A stretch of DNA of 64,000 nt. Origin: Agapetus fuscipes (taxonomy: Eukaryota; Arthropoda; Insecta; Trichoptera; Glossosomatidae). How positions within the stretch are numbered: position 1 is the stretch's first letter; every line of letters begins with the position of its first letter. Made by a program: the position numbers and the translations under genes. The notes under the pieces were generated by a model that was not told the DNA's origin, searched no databases, and worked only from the letters and a program-made list of their open reading frames with translations. The DNA is taken from NCBI GenBank assembly GCA_951799405.1, contig OX637335.1, forward strand, positions 17,736,342 to 17,800,341, in the 5' to 3' direction. Positions 41,641-52,787 of the stretch are shown piece after piece.

Positions 41641-41828
41641 AGTGCCCAGAAGCGCTATTCTGCTAAATTTCCAACACTTTGGATATCAATACTAGTCGGA
41701 GTTTGCTAGCGCTAACGAAAGAAATCAATTGATAAAAAACCACAGTACACCTTATTTTTGGACTCGAATCACTATCTCGTCGTCTTAAGGTTTTAAGGAA
41801 TTTAGCAGAATAGCACTTTAGGTCACAT
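41641..41828. repeat. Inverted repeat (possible MITE)
   Basis: GCGCTATTCTGCTAAATTTC (about 41653-41672) is inverted as GGAATTTAGCAGAATAGCAC (about 41799-41818). The spacer is ~125 bp, without coding sequence. Single copy in the window. Confidence 0.5.
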
Positions 41829-41835
41829 AGCTCTC

Positions 41836-42055
41836 TCTGTCACGAGTGGCCAGAGCTTCTGCAGATTTACCTACATTTTTTTCTATCTTTACATACCTCT
41901 CTCAATTCATTCATATCCATCCCCTTTTTCACACATATCCTTCTTTTACATTCGCTTTGCGCATCCAATTCTTTCACAATTTCACCAATCTGATCTTACC
42001 ATTTTTTTCTCGGTCTTCCCGTTCCTCTCTTCCCATACGTGATAGCAGATTTTAT
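41836..42055 (-). pseudogene. LINE-A' C-terminal coding fragment
   Basis: One minus-strand frame reads KRGTGRPRKKW-stop-DQIGEIVKELDAQS, then ECKRRICVKKGMDMNELREV and CKDRKKCR-stop-ICRSSGHS. This is the full C-terminal module of LINE-A' (GRPRKxW, KRRxCxKK, KEVCKDRKKW) with two internal stops. It is older than the frame at 29116-29304. Confidence 0.5.
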
Positions 42056-42558
42056 TTTAATCCCTCCATGTAATAACATGATTCAAATTCATGTATTTCA
42101 AATTCCACTATCTTCGGTGATAAAACTAATAAAACAAACAAATCGGCTAAACTACGACTCAGCCCTTCATATTTTATCTAGATCAAAATTGTTGCGTAAA
42201 ATCCAAAAAAATGATAAAATTGTTTTTTTAAACATCAATGAATTATTTTCGTGACACATAATCTCCTTATCTTGGTACCTACATTTTCTTTAATTCATGA
42301 AATCATTTTTTTTTTCAGAATTCCGAAATAACATTTAAACCAAATATATTTGTCATTGTATTGTCAGATTGTTGCGTAAGCGTTGTTGTGCATTTTTTGC
42401 GATGTTGGAGTGCTTACATTTGAATCGAGTGAAAAAATGTGACGTCAGCTGACCGAGTTGCTTGGTACTTGTATTGTAATAAACAGTTGCTTCTTGAAGT
42501 GCTTCATTTTTAGATACAGACACGACATACAGTAAGGGCCTTTTCAGACAGTGACAAT

Positions 42559-43186
42559 TAGAACGGCACAGTGACAAAACGACACATGACAAAACGACAC
42601 GTGACAGAACAACACATGACAGAACATTAGAATGACAGCACATCACATGACAAAACATCACTACCGCATAACAAATAAAAAACATCACAAACATTTATTT
42701 TGCTTCCACACGCCATATGCTTGGAGGATAACGCGGTAAGAAGTTGCTCTTTTAATGTGCATCTTAGATAGGTTTTTTTCATCTTATTATGATAATCGGG
42801 GGCGTTATTTTTTTATACAAACTTTACCAAATAATAAATGCATTAGTTCCATTTTCTTATGTTTCTCATGTCTCACTTTTTTGTCATGCCGTTTATGGTG
42901 TTTTCTGTTATGCAATGTTTTGTCATGTCATATTTTTTCATGTGCCGTTTACGCTATGTTCTGTTTTAGGTATGTGATGTTATGTCATTGTGATAATATT
43001 TCCTGTGATTTTGTCATGTGATGTACCTACTGTCATTGTGATGTTCTGTCATGTGTCATTCTATCATGTGTTGTTCTGTCATGTGTCGTGTTATGAAAAA
43101 TTACCACCTGTTTTTCTTTCCCATTATAGCTTGCCTAAAATAATTTATTGTTCTGTCATGTGTCGTTTTATCACTGTGTCGTTCTA
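42559..43186. mobile_element. Foldback-like element, copy 1
   Basis: TAGAACGGCACAGTGACAAA at the left is inverted at the right (TTATCACTGTGTCGTTCTA). Inside the ends, GACACATGACAAAAC-type units are reiterated on the left and TGTCATGTGTCGTT-type units on the right, so the arms are themselves made of short tandem repeats. The centre has AT-rich DNA and a repeat G piece (43092-43148). No coding sequence. This architecture resembles Foldback/Galileo-type elements. Confidence 0.5.
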
Positions 43187-43280
43187 ATATGGCACCTTCT
43201 GCTTGCTTTCATAACTGCTTGCTTTGGTTGAACTGGTGCTTTTGTTGAATCATTGTCGTGGTTTTTCAGCTACGACTCTT

Positions 43281-43390
43281 GCAAGAGTTGTCCACATGCG
43301 GCATGTGTAAGCGCGAGCTTGTACGTGTCTGCTTGTGGGCCTGCATTTAAAATGAATCTTAAATGTAATATATCTTTGTAACTTGGATTA
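43281..43390 (+). mobile_element. LINE-A 3'-terminal fragment
   Basis: TCCACATGCGGCATGTGTAA to ATCTTTGTAACTTGGATTA. Only the last ~110 bp of the block. Confidence 0.5.
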
Positions 43391-43559
43391 TTTTTTGCAA
43401 AAATGACATCTCCTGGGCTTAATACATATATAAAAAATAAATTTCCATGTTTGTTCATATTAGAACTATGTGTTTTATTTAAGAAAAAACGCAGTACTAA
43501 CACACAGGATCTGCAGCATTCGTTTATCTCCAAACTGTCATTTTGCAAGTACTGCGTTT

Positions 43560-43840
43560 ACAGTTAGCAGGGCAGAGATGTCCTTCGACGTACCTGAGCT
43601 CTTCTCCTCTCAATCATACCCCGTATGATAAGCATAAGATGAAGGAGACGGTACCTACTTCTCATTTCTCAAAATGTGACCGAAGTGCATCAGCTTTATC
43701 TGCTTAATAGTTGGCAGGAGTTCCTTTGTGGTGCGCATCGTTGGAGGACTTCTTCATTGGTGACCCGATAACGCCAAGAGATCCGAAGTATTTTTCGATT
43801 GACACACATCTCGAACGCTCCAACTCGACATCAAACATTA
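43560..43840 (-). pseudogene. LINE-C C-terminal coding fragment, two frameshifts
   Basis: Three consecutive minus-strand frames give RVTNEEVLQRC, KELLPTIKQIKLMHFGHILR and SRYRLLHLMLIIRGMIERRR plus AQVRRRTS. In order these match the C-terminal region of a common LINE type (RVTNEEVLRR...KTIKRRKLxYLGHIxR...RYxLLQLIxxGKIEGRRGxGRRRxSWL). The W/C-rich end is lost. A different family from LINE-A and LINE-B by motif spacing. Confidence 0.5.
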
Positions 43841-43843
43841 AGG

Positions 43844-43940
43844 GTGTGTTTTTTCAACAATAGCATAGCGACTTTAAACTAGATGAAAAAGACGCACTTT
43901 TGTCAATTGTTTGAATAGTAAATACCGGGCCTAAAGGAAA
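43844..43940. mobile_element. MITE-I copy, diverged
   Basis: TTTTTCAACAATAGCATAGC, GACTTTAAACTAGATGAAAA, AGACGCACTTTTGTCAATTG and AGTAAATACCGGG follow the order of 59856-59975. The right half is shortened. Confidence 0.5.
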
Positions 43941-44219
43941 AATTATGAACTGTAATGCCTCGTGTTCAGGTGGTAAATGCTTATAAACAATGCTGTCTAA
44001 AGTGTTACTAAGAAATTTAGAAAAAAAATAAAAATATTTATTCAGTTTTTTTATAGCACACAAGTATCAATACAATCAAGCGAATAGTGAGTTGTGACTT
44101 TGTCTGTTGAAAAAGTCAATAGATACTAATTAGAAACACGTGTGTGAAAATATATTCTAATTGGATAGAAAAATTCATAATGAGCAAACAATTTAAAGGA
44201 AATAATACCAGTTTGCTAT

Positions 44220-44890
44220 GTATATTCCTAGATTTTTAGGAAAGTCCTTGGCATAGTCATCATATTTATGGAAGTAGTTGTGTATTGGTACCTTAAAAAC
44301 CAAAACTCCTAGGGATATTCCAACATCGCGACATTTCCTAGGAATTCTCAAAAAATCCTAGTCTTTCATAGTAAATGAGTAAGAGTCAAGATATCAGCAA
44401 TAAATAATCTTCTAATATAGTAGGAAAATAAATAGGAATTATCTCAAAATATCCTCATATTTATAGAAAAAATGGATCTAATGTTCAAGTATAAAGCTAA
44501 CTTGTTCTTTAGTGACTAAAAATTCCTCTTAGCTCACTTTATAAACAGTTCCTAGGATTTTTCAAAAATTCCTAATGATTCATAGCTAAAAGATCGGAAA
44601 GTGAAAATATCATGTAGTAATTCTTGATCAATAATTCATATCGTTTTTCATTTTTTTTCTGACATATATGCAATGTGTTACATAAATAATCAAGGAATCA
44701 TTCGGAATAATGGCTAACATAAATAAATTAGTGTTTGCAGAAAATGTCTAGAAATTATTAGAATTGAGATTTCCTAGGATATATTACTATTTTCTAGGAA
44801 ATATATTACATCTTTAGCCATTTTGCTGCTCATTTTGTATGTGGAATAGAAACTATAAACATTCTTTAGGAATTGTGTGCGATTCCCAAG
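44220..44890. repeat. CCTAG-rich AT stretch
   Basis: CCTAG or CTAGG occurs about eight times (for example 44307, 44339, 44551, 44773, 44795) in contexts such as TTCCTAGGAATT and TTCCTAGGATTTTT. Spacing is irregular. It may be a decayed tandem array. No ORF. Confidence 0.5.
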
Positions 44891-44984
44891 ATTCGTACAT
44901 TTGTGCTAACATACTATTTATTTACTAACTTCGCAAATGTAATTTTTAACAGATGTTACCTTCACTATAATAAGACTGAAAATT

Positions 44985-45140
44985 ATGAAAAATTATCACC
45001 TGTTTTGCTTTCCCATTACAGCTTGACTAAAATAATTTATTGCTTTTATGAAAGAAATAAACTTAAACGCAACACCTCTGCGGCACTACAACAAGTGCCA
45101 TAGACCCCATAGGGTCTCTGAAATCTAGGGAGCCTCCAGC
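44985..45140. repeat. Repeat G plus repeat F copy 2
   Basis: GAAAAATTATCACCTGTTTT, GCTTTCCCATTACAGCTTGA and AATAATTTATTG (44985-45046) are shared with 43092-43148 inside the foldback element. The adjoining CACCTCTGCGGCACTACAAC and TCTCTGAAATCTAGGGAG (45073-45130) are repeat F in reverse. The two may be parts of one unrecognised element. Confidence 0.5.
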
Positions 45141-45279
45141 AAAAAATTAAAAAACATGGTGTAAAATAATAAAATTTGAAATGTGTAGTAATGAGTTATT
45201 GTGCAATGCGAGTACCAATTGTTAACCTACTACCGTTTTTGTTGTCCTAGTTACAGAGCAGCGTTTTTTTTCGCTGTTT

Positions 45280-45480
45280 TATTGTGCTTATCATTTTTAT
45301 CATGCGAGCGCGTTGTTGGGAAACGGCGGAGCAAGTCCCAAAAGCGCTCCGAGTTCTCACATTTCGACAGCGGAGCGTCGGCGTTGCGCAAGCGCCACGA
45401 AAATGGAGCGCTTTTCTTGATTATAGCACCGCTTATCTGTTCCACTTGACCCCGATGCGGGAGCGGTGATGAAAACACAA
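45280..45480. other. GC-rich patch with inverted AAAAGCGCTCC
   Basis: AAAAGCGCTCC (45340-45350) is exactly inverted at 45405-45415. CpG-rich (GCGTCGGCGTTGCGCAAGCG). Overlapping ORFs on both strands reflect composition. No family recognised. Confidence 0.5.
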
Positions 45481-45575
45481 GTCCTTGCGGGAGATATGAT
45501 CGCCATTTCCATGCGAGATGCTCGCCTTTTCACAACTATTATTTAACTTATTTCTGTCGAAATTAAGCGAAGATT

Positions 45576-45814
45576 TCTAATCTAAGTTGCAAAGATATGT
45601 TACATTGGAGATTCACATGACATGCATTTTCACAACCAGACACGTACAAGTCCGCGCTTGCACATGCCGCATGTGAACCTACAACACAAAAACCAAATCT
45701 CAAATGGACATTCACCCTGCAACTCTTGCCGTCCTTCCCTGAGACAGGGGTGACATTGGCAAAGTGAACCATTTTTATAGCATGGGTGGTCATCCGCATA
45801 CAAAACTATAAGTC
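45576..45814 (-). mobile_element. LINE-A 3'-UTR copy
   Basis: TTTCTAATCTAAGTTGCAAA to GTGGTCATCCGCATACAAAA. It ends at ACTATAAGTCG, just short of the usual limit. Confidence 0.5.
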
Positions 45815-45850
45815 GTTTCCAATATTGTTTTTTTCCAACTTGTATCGCAA

Positions 45851-46163
45851 TCGCAACTAAGCTATACATATATTGGTAACTTTTTGCCTGCGTTACCCCC
45901 GAAGGGTTCGCATGTGGTTCGATTCGGGACCTATTTATATTTACGGGTAAGAGGGCCGGCCTCACACTAACCACTTTCATTTGAAGTGGGGGTTTCCCAG
46001 CTTCCGGAGGGGCAAGTTCTCATTTCTTGTGAATTTTTCAACCCAGCGAAGAGCAAATTTGAAAATATAAATGGTGTATCTTTTGTGCTCCGCGCGCCGG
46101 GATTCGAACCCACAAGCTTCCATTCACGAGTCCAAAGTGTTACCACTGGACTACGGACTGGTC
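45851..46163 (-). mobile_element. SINE-B2 with internal deletion
   Basis: 3' module (GCAACTAAGCTATACATATA to TTTCCCAGCTTCCGGAGGGG) joins CATTTCTTGTGAATTTTTCA directly to the first-tRNA part (CCAGCGAAGAGCAAATTTG to ACCACTGGACTACGGACTGG). The second tRNA unit is lost; the deletion falls between TTCTTGTGAA(GGCTGAG) and GAATTTTTCAACCC, which share GAA. Confidence 0.5.
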
Positions 46164-46305
46164 AGATGAATGGGTTAACAATGAATGCAAGCTGAAGGAG
46201 AATGTGAAACTAAGGGCACAAAATGATATAATTTTTTATATCTACTGGGGCTTCCACACGCTTGCCAACCCATCACAAGTCAAGCGCACAGTGTGTCGTC
46301 TAGAA

Positions 46306-46864
46306 CAGGGATGGCCAACTTCTTTTGCCCAAAGGGCCACTTCCATACTTTCGCTAAAAGCACGGGCCGCACAAGAACTTAAAGGGAAATTTAGGCTATA
46401 TAAATTAATGTATAAACAAATGCTATGGATATTGAACAAACTTTAATGTAGAAATAATATGTACTAATCATACAAGAGTTGAGCAGAACAAAATCAACAA
46501 TTTTACTGAAAAAAAAACCACTAGTGAGAACACTGAGGGCGGGCACAATCGTTCACAAGTTTGTCAAAATCAATTCTTGTCGAGGTGGTGGCCACTTTAA
46601 GCAAATCTTGAAGATGGTTGTCTGTAAGTCTGCTACGGTGAGTTGATTTTATAAATTTCATCGAGGAAAAAGTGCTCTCACAAATGTAGGTGCTTCCAAA
46701 CATTGAAACAATTTTTTTACCAAAATCACGTAGTTTGGGATATTTGTCCTCAGGCAGCCTACTCCAGAATTCTACCGTAATACTTTTAAAAAGTTGTTCG
46801 GGGGCCGCATAAAACATAACCGCGGGCCGCAAGCGGCCCGCGGGCCGCCAGTCGGCCATCCCTG
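46306..46864. mobile_element. hAT deletion derivative with inverted ends
   Basis: Starts CAGGGATGGCCAACTTCTTT and ends CCAGTCGGCCATCCCTG; the terminal 14 bases match inverted with one mismatch. Sub-terminal GGGCCAC / GGGCCGC repeats fill both ends. The interior holds only the C-terminal part of a transposase frame. No 8-bp duplication is visible (GTCTAGAA versus TTTTTTGA), so a flank may have been rearranged. Confidence 0.5.
46521..46859 (-). pseudogene. hAT transposase C-terminal domain (GTF2IRD2/Charlie-like)
   Basis: An open minus-strand frame reads FWSRLPEDKYPKLRDFGKKI, VSMFGSTYICESTFSSMKFI, KSTHRSRLTDNHLQDLLKVA and ends in TGA or TAG near 46520. STYxCESxFSxMKxIKSxxRSRLTDxHLxxLLxxA is the dimerisation domain of hAT transposases related to GTF2IRD2 and SCAND3-type proteins. 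The first ~25 codons are terminal inverted repeat sequence, so no real start remains. Still open, which suggests a young deletion product. Confidence 0.5.
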
Positions 46865-46883
46865 TTTTTTGAGGGTTTCAGTA

Positions 46884-47220
46884 TACCCTTCCCTGTAACA
46901 AAGATGGCATTCGCAAGGTGTACCATTTATTGCAGTGTGGGTGGACAGCCTCTTGTTGAGCCATAAGTCCCTTTAGCACCCCCGCATATGAAGGAGGCTC
47001 GTCTGCCCTGCTGACTGGAGTGACGGTCAGCATCTCAAGTGTCAGCGGGACCTCTTATTTATTTTTGTGAGTGACCACGGTCCACCCCTTGGCCATCCCT
47101 TTCACCCATTCTTTGAAGCGGGAATGTTGCTGTAAGGCTGGATGGACCTTTGGTGACCGGTCTTTGGTAAAGGTATATGAATTTTTCAACCCAGCGAAGA
47201 GCATATTTCAAAATATTATA
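46884..47220 (-). mobile_element. LINE-A and SINE-B fragments
   Basis: 46884-46970: ACCCTTCCCTGTAACAAAGA, GATGGCATTCGCAAGGTG and CAGTGTGGGTGGACAGCC, a degenerate LINE-A 5' part. 47127-47220: GTAAGGCTGGATGGACCTTT and TTTCAACCCAGCGAAGAGCA, the SINE-B middle. Nothing recognised between them. Confidence 0.5.
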
Positions 47221-47565
47221 TAAAGGTCGAAGCTATTGTTGATAGGACATGACGCAGCGGGGCTCGAACCAGCGTTAGTGTCAATAATTATTCGAGCGCC
47301 GAAATCTTATCTCCTCGACCATCCCAGCGATTTTTATACCAATACTACAAAAAGAGCACAGATCTGTCATAACAACTCATTGCACATGTTGTATGTATGC
47401 TTGACGAAAAGAATAAATCCTAAATGACATTTATTGCTTTCAATTTAACGAGTGAAAATATAAATAAAATAAATGCATTTTCGTTTTGTTTTGAAAAATG
47501 TAGGAAATTTATCAGTTTTTCGACCGGCTGACTTTGTCATTATTTAAATAAAACTAGTATTGACA

Positions 47566-47792
47566 TATATCAGCAAGTGCATGCATAGCGTAAAGGCAAA
47601 AACATTACATAGTAAATAGTTTTCCCTCTTTATTGAAAATAACACACATGATGTTAATTTACTTGCCAACAAGTTATTGAACCAAAAATTTTAATTTGAA
47701 ATCTTAACTTCAAGGTTTAATGAACATTTTTCAAAATTTGCCTACCTTACAGATATGTGTGCCTGTATAGAATGCACGTCCCTGCATACCAG
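47566..47792. mobile_element. MITE-K copy 3, older
   Basis: The element 47574-47784 begins CAAGTGCATGCATAGCGTAA and ends CCTGTATAGAATGCACGTCC CTG. The possible 8-bp duplication is imperfect (TATATCAG / CATACCAG, 6 of 8), fitting an older insertion than copies 1 and 2. Confidence 0.5.
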
Positions 47793-48087
47793 TAGTACTA
47801 AGCGAGTTACACTATTTAGGTATTTGAAATATCCTTTGCCATATGTAATGAACATAGCCTCATTACAACAGCACCGATTTATTGTTGTTTGTTTGTTGAT
47901 TGATCGACATCAAACTTCACAGGAACCATTCTGATAATATTTTACAAGTTTCCTGGAAATTTGATATAAATCATTTGAGTAGTTCGGGAGTCTACAAACA
48001 AACATACATACTTGTATACATTAAGTCAATTTGATACATGAAACTAGATATACCTACCCTGCCACGCTCTGCTGTGACAGTTTTTCA

Positions 48088-48341
48088 TCTATAATATAAT
48101 CTATAATCTAAGTTGCAAGGATATATTCATTCAAAGCTCTCAGATGTATGCCCACAAACCAACAAGTGTAGTTCGCGCTTACAAATGCTGAATGTGTACT
48201 TACAAATAAAATCCAAACCTCAAATGAACATAAGCCCCACAACTTTTGCTGACCTTCCCTGAAACAGGGGTGACATTGGCAAAGTGAACCATTTTTTACA
48301 GTATGGGTGGTCAGCCTCATACCAACCTATAAGTCAAGGAA
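48088..48341 (-). mobile_element. LINE-A 3'-UTR copy, young subfamily
   Basis: ATCTATAATATAATCTATAA to ACCAACCTATAAGTCAAGGA. Almost identical to 51086-51341 and 9871-10130. Confidence 0.5.
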
Positions 48342-49315
48342 TATGAATAATAAATTACATTTAAATATCATTTCATTATTTTCAACAAAACCATCCTTAA
48401 GTTTTCAATATAATTTTTTGATGTAGATATAGTCTCCTTCTGTTGGGTGGTTTCAGAATTCACCAACCATGTTGCTGAAAAATCGTAAATATAAAACTGG
48501 TTTTTATTCGATCTGCATTAAACTTCACAGAAACCATTCCAAAAATATTTTACATATTTTGTAAAAAAAAAAAAAAAAACAGTCGAGCAGTTTAGGAGTT
48601 AATAGGAAACCAACAAACATATACCTACTACAAAGCTACATAATATAATGTCATACATTAGATATGAGTGGGTACATTTGTCCATTACTTATCTCTGACC
48701 CACATCCTAGAAAAGGAACATTTAGGGTCGACCAACTAGAAATTACATCACTATAAGCGAAAATAGAACCATTCACACACAGACATCATCCTTAAACGAG
48801 CTCTGTTCTTAATTAAAATAAAGGTCATTTTTCCATCAACGTTGAACACATTTGGTTTCATTTGTAATTTCGACTGAAATTGAATGCTTAGTGTACTTAC
48901 TGGTCCACTGCCATGTGTTGAATTCATCACTACAAAGTGACGCAATCAAAACATATGTATTATTTCTCTACCTAACATACTCATTCCAATTTTGATATAA
49001 AAAGTTCGTAAAATGAATCGGACAGAAGCAAAGACAGTAATCTAGTATATTTACTCAAAATTTTCTCAGAGCATTTTTTGTATTACCATGAGAATTTGTG
49101 TGTTAGCAAACATTAAAATAATTTTTAGAAAAATCCTAGTTTGCCTTCTTTGATTTTACAAGACTAAAATGTGGGTTCGTGAGAGAATACTCGTAACTGA
49201 GATTGTATGTATGTTTTTATGCACGTCGCATTTGGCTTCATTTTTTAGTGATAAGTGTATTTTTTTCTCGACCGAAATTGCTTTTCATGTTTTTTTTTTC
49301 GTAAATCCTTCCTTG
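48342..49315. other. No recognised gene
   Basis: AT-rich with an A17 run near 48566-48583. No family or coding motif. Confidence 0.5.
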
Positions 49316-49317
49316 TT

Positions 49318-49371
49318 TCTTGACTCATAGGTTAGAAAAGGCTTAACAGCCAATAGCTGTTAAGCCTTTTT
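49318..49371. repeat. LINE-A 5' scrap with perfect hairpin
   Basis: TTCTTGACTCATAGGTTAG resembles the LINE-A block start. It runs into AAAAGGCTTAACAGC-CAATA-GCTGTTAAGCCTTTTT, 15-bp arms and a 5-base loop. Origin unclear. Confidence 0.5.
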
Positions 49372-49786
49372 TTAAGATTTTGTTAAGGGTTGTTTCTGGC
49401 GAGGCAAAATAGGTACCTAAGTGAATTGCATTCCTCTTCAAAAATCTATTTGTTTTTAAATCGTCATAGACTATGTTTCAAGTTCACAATGATCATTATT
49501 CATTCCCAAGCATTGACTTCCATCATTAAAAGCATTTCAATACAAGATCCACCTTTCGAAGCCTCTTTCTAGAACACACATATTTCTTTGTGATTCATCC
49601 TTGAAATTGAATCGCGAGCCAGCGCAAACCATCACTGCAAAAAAAAACAATACCTACACACAAAGAAAGATTTTTTAATTTTTTTTTAACAAGCCAATGA
49701 AAACGTCTAGCGCTAACTATTTCCGCGTACTGCATCAGAGTTTCAAATTATGTATTTTTTTTTCGCAACACTTTTTTTTTGTACCG

Positions 49787-50000
49787 TCCCCTGATTGCTT
49801 GTTTGTCGTATGTCCATCAGAAGTAATTTCACATGCGCAACGTTTGTATGTGTACTGGACCAGTTCATAAATGACAACTGGAAATTGATTTAAACAATAT
49901 TTTAAACAACTCTCACATTATCGTGTTTATCTACGTTTTCTTTTAGCTCAGATTGTGTAGAATGTAACTATAAGACAATTTCTTTGAAGGGTCATCTTTG
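49787..50000 (-). mobile_element. MITE-D copy, reverse
   Basis: GATTGCTTGTTTGTCGTATG, TCCATCAGAAGTAATTTCAC, GTGTACTGGACCAGTTCAT and TTAGCTCAGATTGTGTAGAA are the complement of the MITE-D right end at 60300-60485. The left end is cut by the SINE at 50018. Confidence 0.5.
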
Positions 50001-50017
50001 AATCGCAACGCAACTTG

Positions 50018-50323
50018 GACCGGTACGTAGTCCGTAGTGGCAACACTTCGGACTCGTAAATGGAAGGTTGTGGATTCGGATCCCGGCGGAGCACACAAAA
50101 TATACCATTCATATTTCGAATGTGCTCTTCGCTGAGTTGAAAAATTCATAAATCTTTACCAAAGACCGGACACTGAAAGGTCCATCCAACCTTACAACAA
50201 CTGGGTCTTGCTTGAGAATTGGCGCTTTCTACAGCGACGACCAAGCTCGCAGAGGGCTCTTGAGGTGTGATACACACAAAAACAGCGCTCACCAAATAAA
50301 TCATCCTAATATTATTATTATTA
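50018..50323 (+). mobile_element. SINE-B1, near full-length
   Basis: GACCGGTACGTAGTCCGTAG to AAATAAATCATCCTAATATT plus (ATT)n. Differs from 30559-30873 at only a few positions over ~300 bp. Confidence 0.5.
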
Positions 50324-50325
50324 AC

Positions 50326-50633
50326 TAACGCAACTACGCTGCACATATTGTAACTTCTTGCCTCGTTATCCCCGAAGAGGTCGCATATGGCGAGTGATCC
50401 TATTTATTTTTACAGGTAAGGGGGCCAGTCTTACGCCAACCACTTTCCCAACTCCCGAGGGGGCTGGTACTCATTTATTGTGAAGGCTGAGTAAACCTTG
50501 CCGGTTTTTTAATTTGTGATAAGATTTGAAATAAACACCGAAACGGGAAACTATTTCTGACACCCTCGACGGGATTCGAACCCGAGCTCTCGGCATAGAA
50601 TGCAAGCACTCTACCAACTGAGCTATCAAACGG
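50326..50633 (-). mobile_element. SINE-B2 3' module and second tRNA unit
   Basis: AACGCAACTACGCTGCACAT, GGTAAGGGGGCCAGTCTTAC, AAACACCGAAACGGGAAACT, CGGGATTCGAACCCGAGCTC and CTACCAACTGAGCTATC, in that order. It abuts the SINE-B1 tail in opposite orientation. First tRNA unit absent. Confidence 0.5.
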
Positions 50634-51085
50634 GTAGATAAGCCAAACAATCACTGATTAGACGGTATGGCAGGCAGTTTTGGCGGTAACTTTTCCCGCG
50701 CTCGCTGCTCTACCGGAAGTGAAGGCAGCGCCGCCCGGCGGTGACCTTGAAACTGATGATCTCAGCCGTGTTTTTTCTCTCGCATAGCCCGCAGTGTATT
50801 ATATAGTGAGTCCGCCCATTGCTTCAGCTCACAATGACGATCTCATCGTTATGTGCATTTATTATGTTTTCTAGTGTTGTTGTGCATACAAAGTTTTCCC
50901 ATGCGAACGGGGTTTTTTGTTTTGTAGAACTCAAAAATTACAATTAAAATATTCTACCATTACTTTAACATTTGTTTTCTTGGTCGATAATTACTGCAAA
51001 ATCCTTGATGATTCTGCATTATTTTATTTTATTTTAATTTTCATAAACCCCTTAAAGTAGGTACTGTTATAGTTTTCATTTGGGT

Positions 51086-51660
51086 CTATAATCTATAATC
51101 TATAATCTAAGTTGCAAGGATATATTCATTTAAAGCTCTCAGATGTATGCCCACAAACCAACAAGTGTAGTTCGCGCTTACAAATGCTGAATGTGTACTT
51201 ACAAATAAAATCCAAACCTCAAATGAACATAAGCCCCACAACTTTTGCCGACCTTCCCTGAAACAGGGGTGACATTGGCAAAGTGAACCATTTTTTACAG
51301 TATGGGTGGTCAGCCTCATACCAACCTATAAGTCAAGGAATATGAATAATAAATTACATTTAAATATAAAAAAGAACAAAACCTTACAAAGAAATCTATA
51401 CAAAAAAAGTCAAAAATTTCCTATGCAAAAAATGTAGCAAATGAATACACCAACATTAGAAATCAACATTGCAGATTAGCCGCCACTTCTTCCTGTCCTT
51501 GCATACTTCTTTCATTTCATCCAGAGTCATAACCTTTTTCATACAAGTCCTCCTTTTATTATGACTCTGGATATCCCATTCATTCGCTATTTCAGAGATT
51601 TGATCCTTCCATACTTTTCTCGGTCTTCCTCTACCACGACATCCACCGACGGGTTCTTTG
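51086..51660 (-). mobile_element. LINE-A 3' end with C-terminal coding region
   Basis: UTR block 51086-51341 (TATAATC tail to AGTCAAGGAA), UTR to about 51470, then minus-strand coding: GCRGRGRPRKVWKDQISEI, ANEWDIQSHNKRRTCMKKV, MTLDEMKEVCKDRKKWRLI and CNVDF. Frame intact as far as visible. It confirms in a second copy and strand that the block follows this coding region, and that the TATAATC-tail subfamily belongs to the same LINE. Confidence 0.5.
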
Positions 51661-52615
51661 AATTAAACTGCAATTTATTTATATTTCAAGATTTATTTTA
51701 CACAATGTTGTTTTACAATGTACTGATCTCTTTTTCTAGCTCTTAGTTTATCCACGGCTCAATACTTCAATCGACCTGCCCTCTGTACCATTGCGGCTCG
51801 TTTATATAGGTACGAAACGGACGATTCTTGTTTGTTCTAGATTATTCCATAGTGGGTTGTACCAGACACCTCTATACTGTTCGATATTATTCCAGTTTTG
51901 CATACCAGAAAACTACGTACAAAGGCACATGCACACGCGCAAGCTCACAGTAGACTATGCAAAAGCAAGCACCGCCAACTCATACGTTCGTAACAATACG
52001 ACAAAAAAATGAAATGTAAGTATGAGAAATGCTTTTTTTTACATAATAAGTAAAAGAGAAGGTAGAGTTTATTGATGATTGTGTAAATAAATTAAAAATG
52101 AAATACTGATAAAAAAAAAACAGCCAAAAATGGTTAATCTCGTTTTAATTCTAAAATTATTAATTTGAATTATAATATATCAATGATTCCTTAGTTTTGT
52201 TTTTATTCAAATTCATTGTTTTACCCTATTAAATATCTATAAAATTATACGTCTTTATTTTAAAGGGGCAAAAATATTGTAGCTAATGGCATTCCATTCT
52301 CAAATCTATTTTTGGTTTTAACTTAACATAAGCACTTACTTTTTATTTACAAATCGTAAGGTCAGTAAATAAGGTAACAAAGTATAAAAAAAGTTTTTGA
52401 GAAAGGAAAACAGATAGTGACTACCAGTACCAACTCCTAAAATACTAATATGGTTTGTTAACCATCAAACATAAATAACTTTTAAGCACTTCTTCTACAT
52501 AAATCATTTCTATCAGATTTTTTTGGCATTTGAAAGGAAAATTTCAGAAAACGCCTTTTTCTCTGTTGCAAAGAAATCATTCACTTGATGATGATGAAAT
52601 ACAAAAAAAAACTAA
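51661..52615. other. No recognised gene
   Basis: AT-rich. Two ORFs of 60-73 codons lack motifs. Confidence 0.5.
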
Positions 52616-52617
52616 CG

Positions 52618-52785
52618 ACGAGTTCGTAGTCTAGAGGAAAGCGCTACGGCACTAACGGTAATCGGAATATCGAGAGTTTGATTCCCGGTGGAGCACAAAA
52701 AACATTTATGTTTTCAAAATAATGTTTTCTTCGCTGGATTGAAGAATTCATATTTTGTATTTACCAAATATTGGTCACCAATACG
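52618..52785 (+). mobile_element. tRNA-SINE variant with longer head
   Basis: GACGAGTTCGTAGTCTAGAG (A box) and GAGAGTTTGATTCCCGGTGG (B box) are separated by extra bases (CGGCACTAACGGTAATCGGA), as in a tRNA with a long variable arm. Then GAGCACAAAAAACATTTATG and CTTCGCTGGATTGAAGAATT like SINE-B. The 3' half is absent; MITE-D follows at once. Confidence 0.5.
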
Positions 52786-52787
52786 TC

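Noticed and set aside
49337..49371. Rho-independent terminator
   Set aside because: A perfect hairpin with a T run, but the context is eukaryotic, with no gene upstream.
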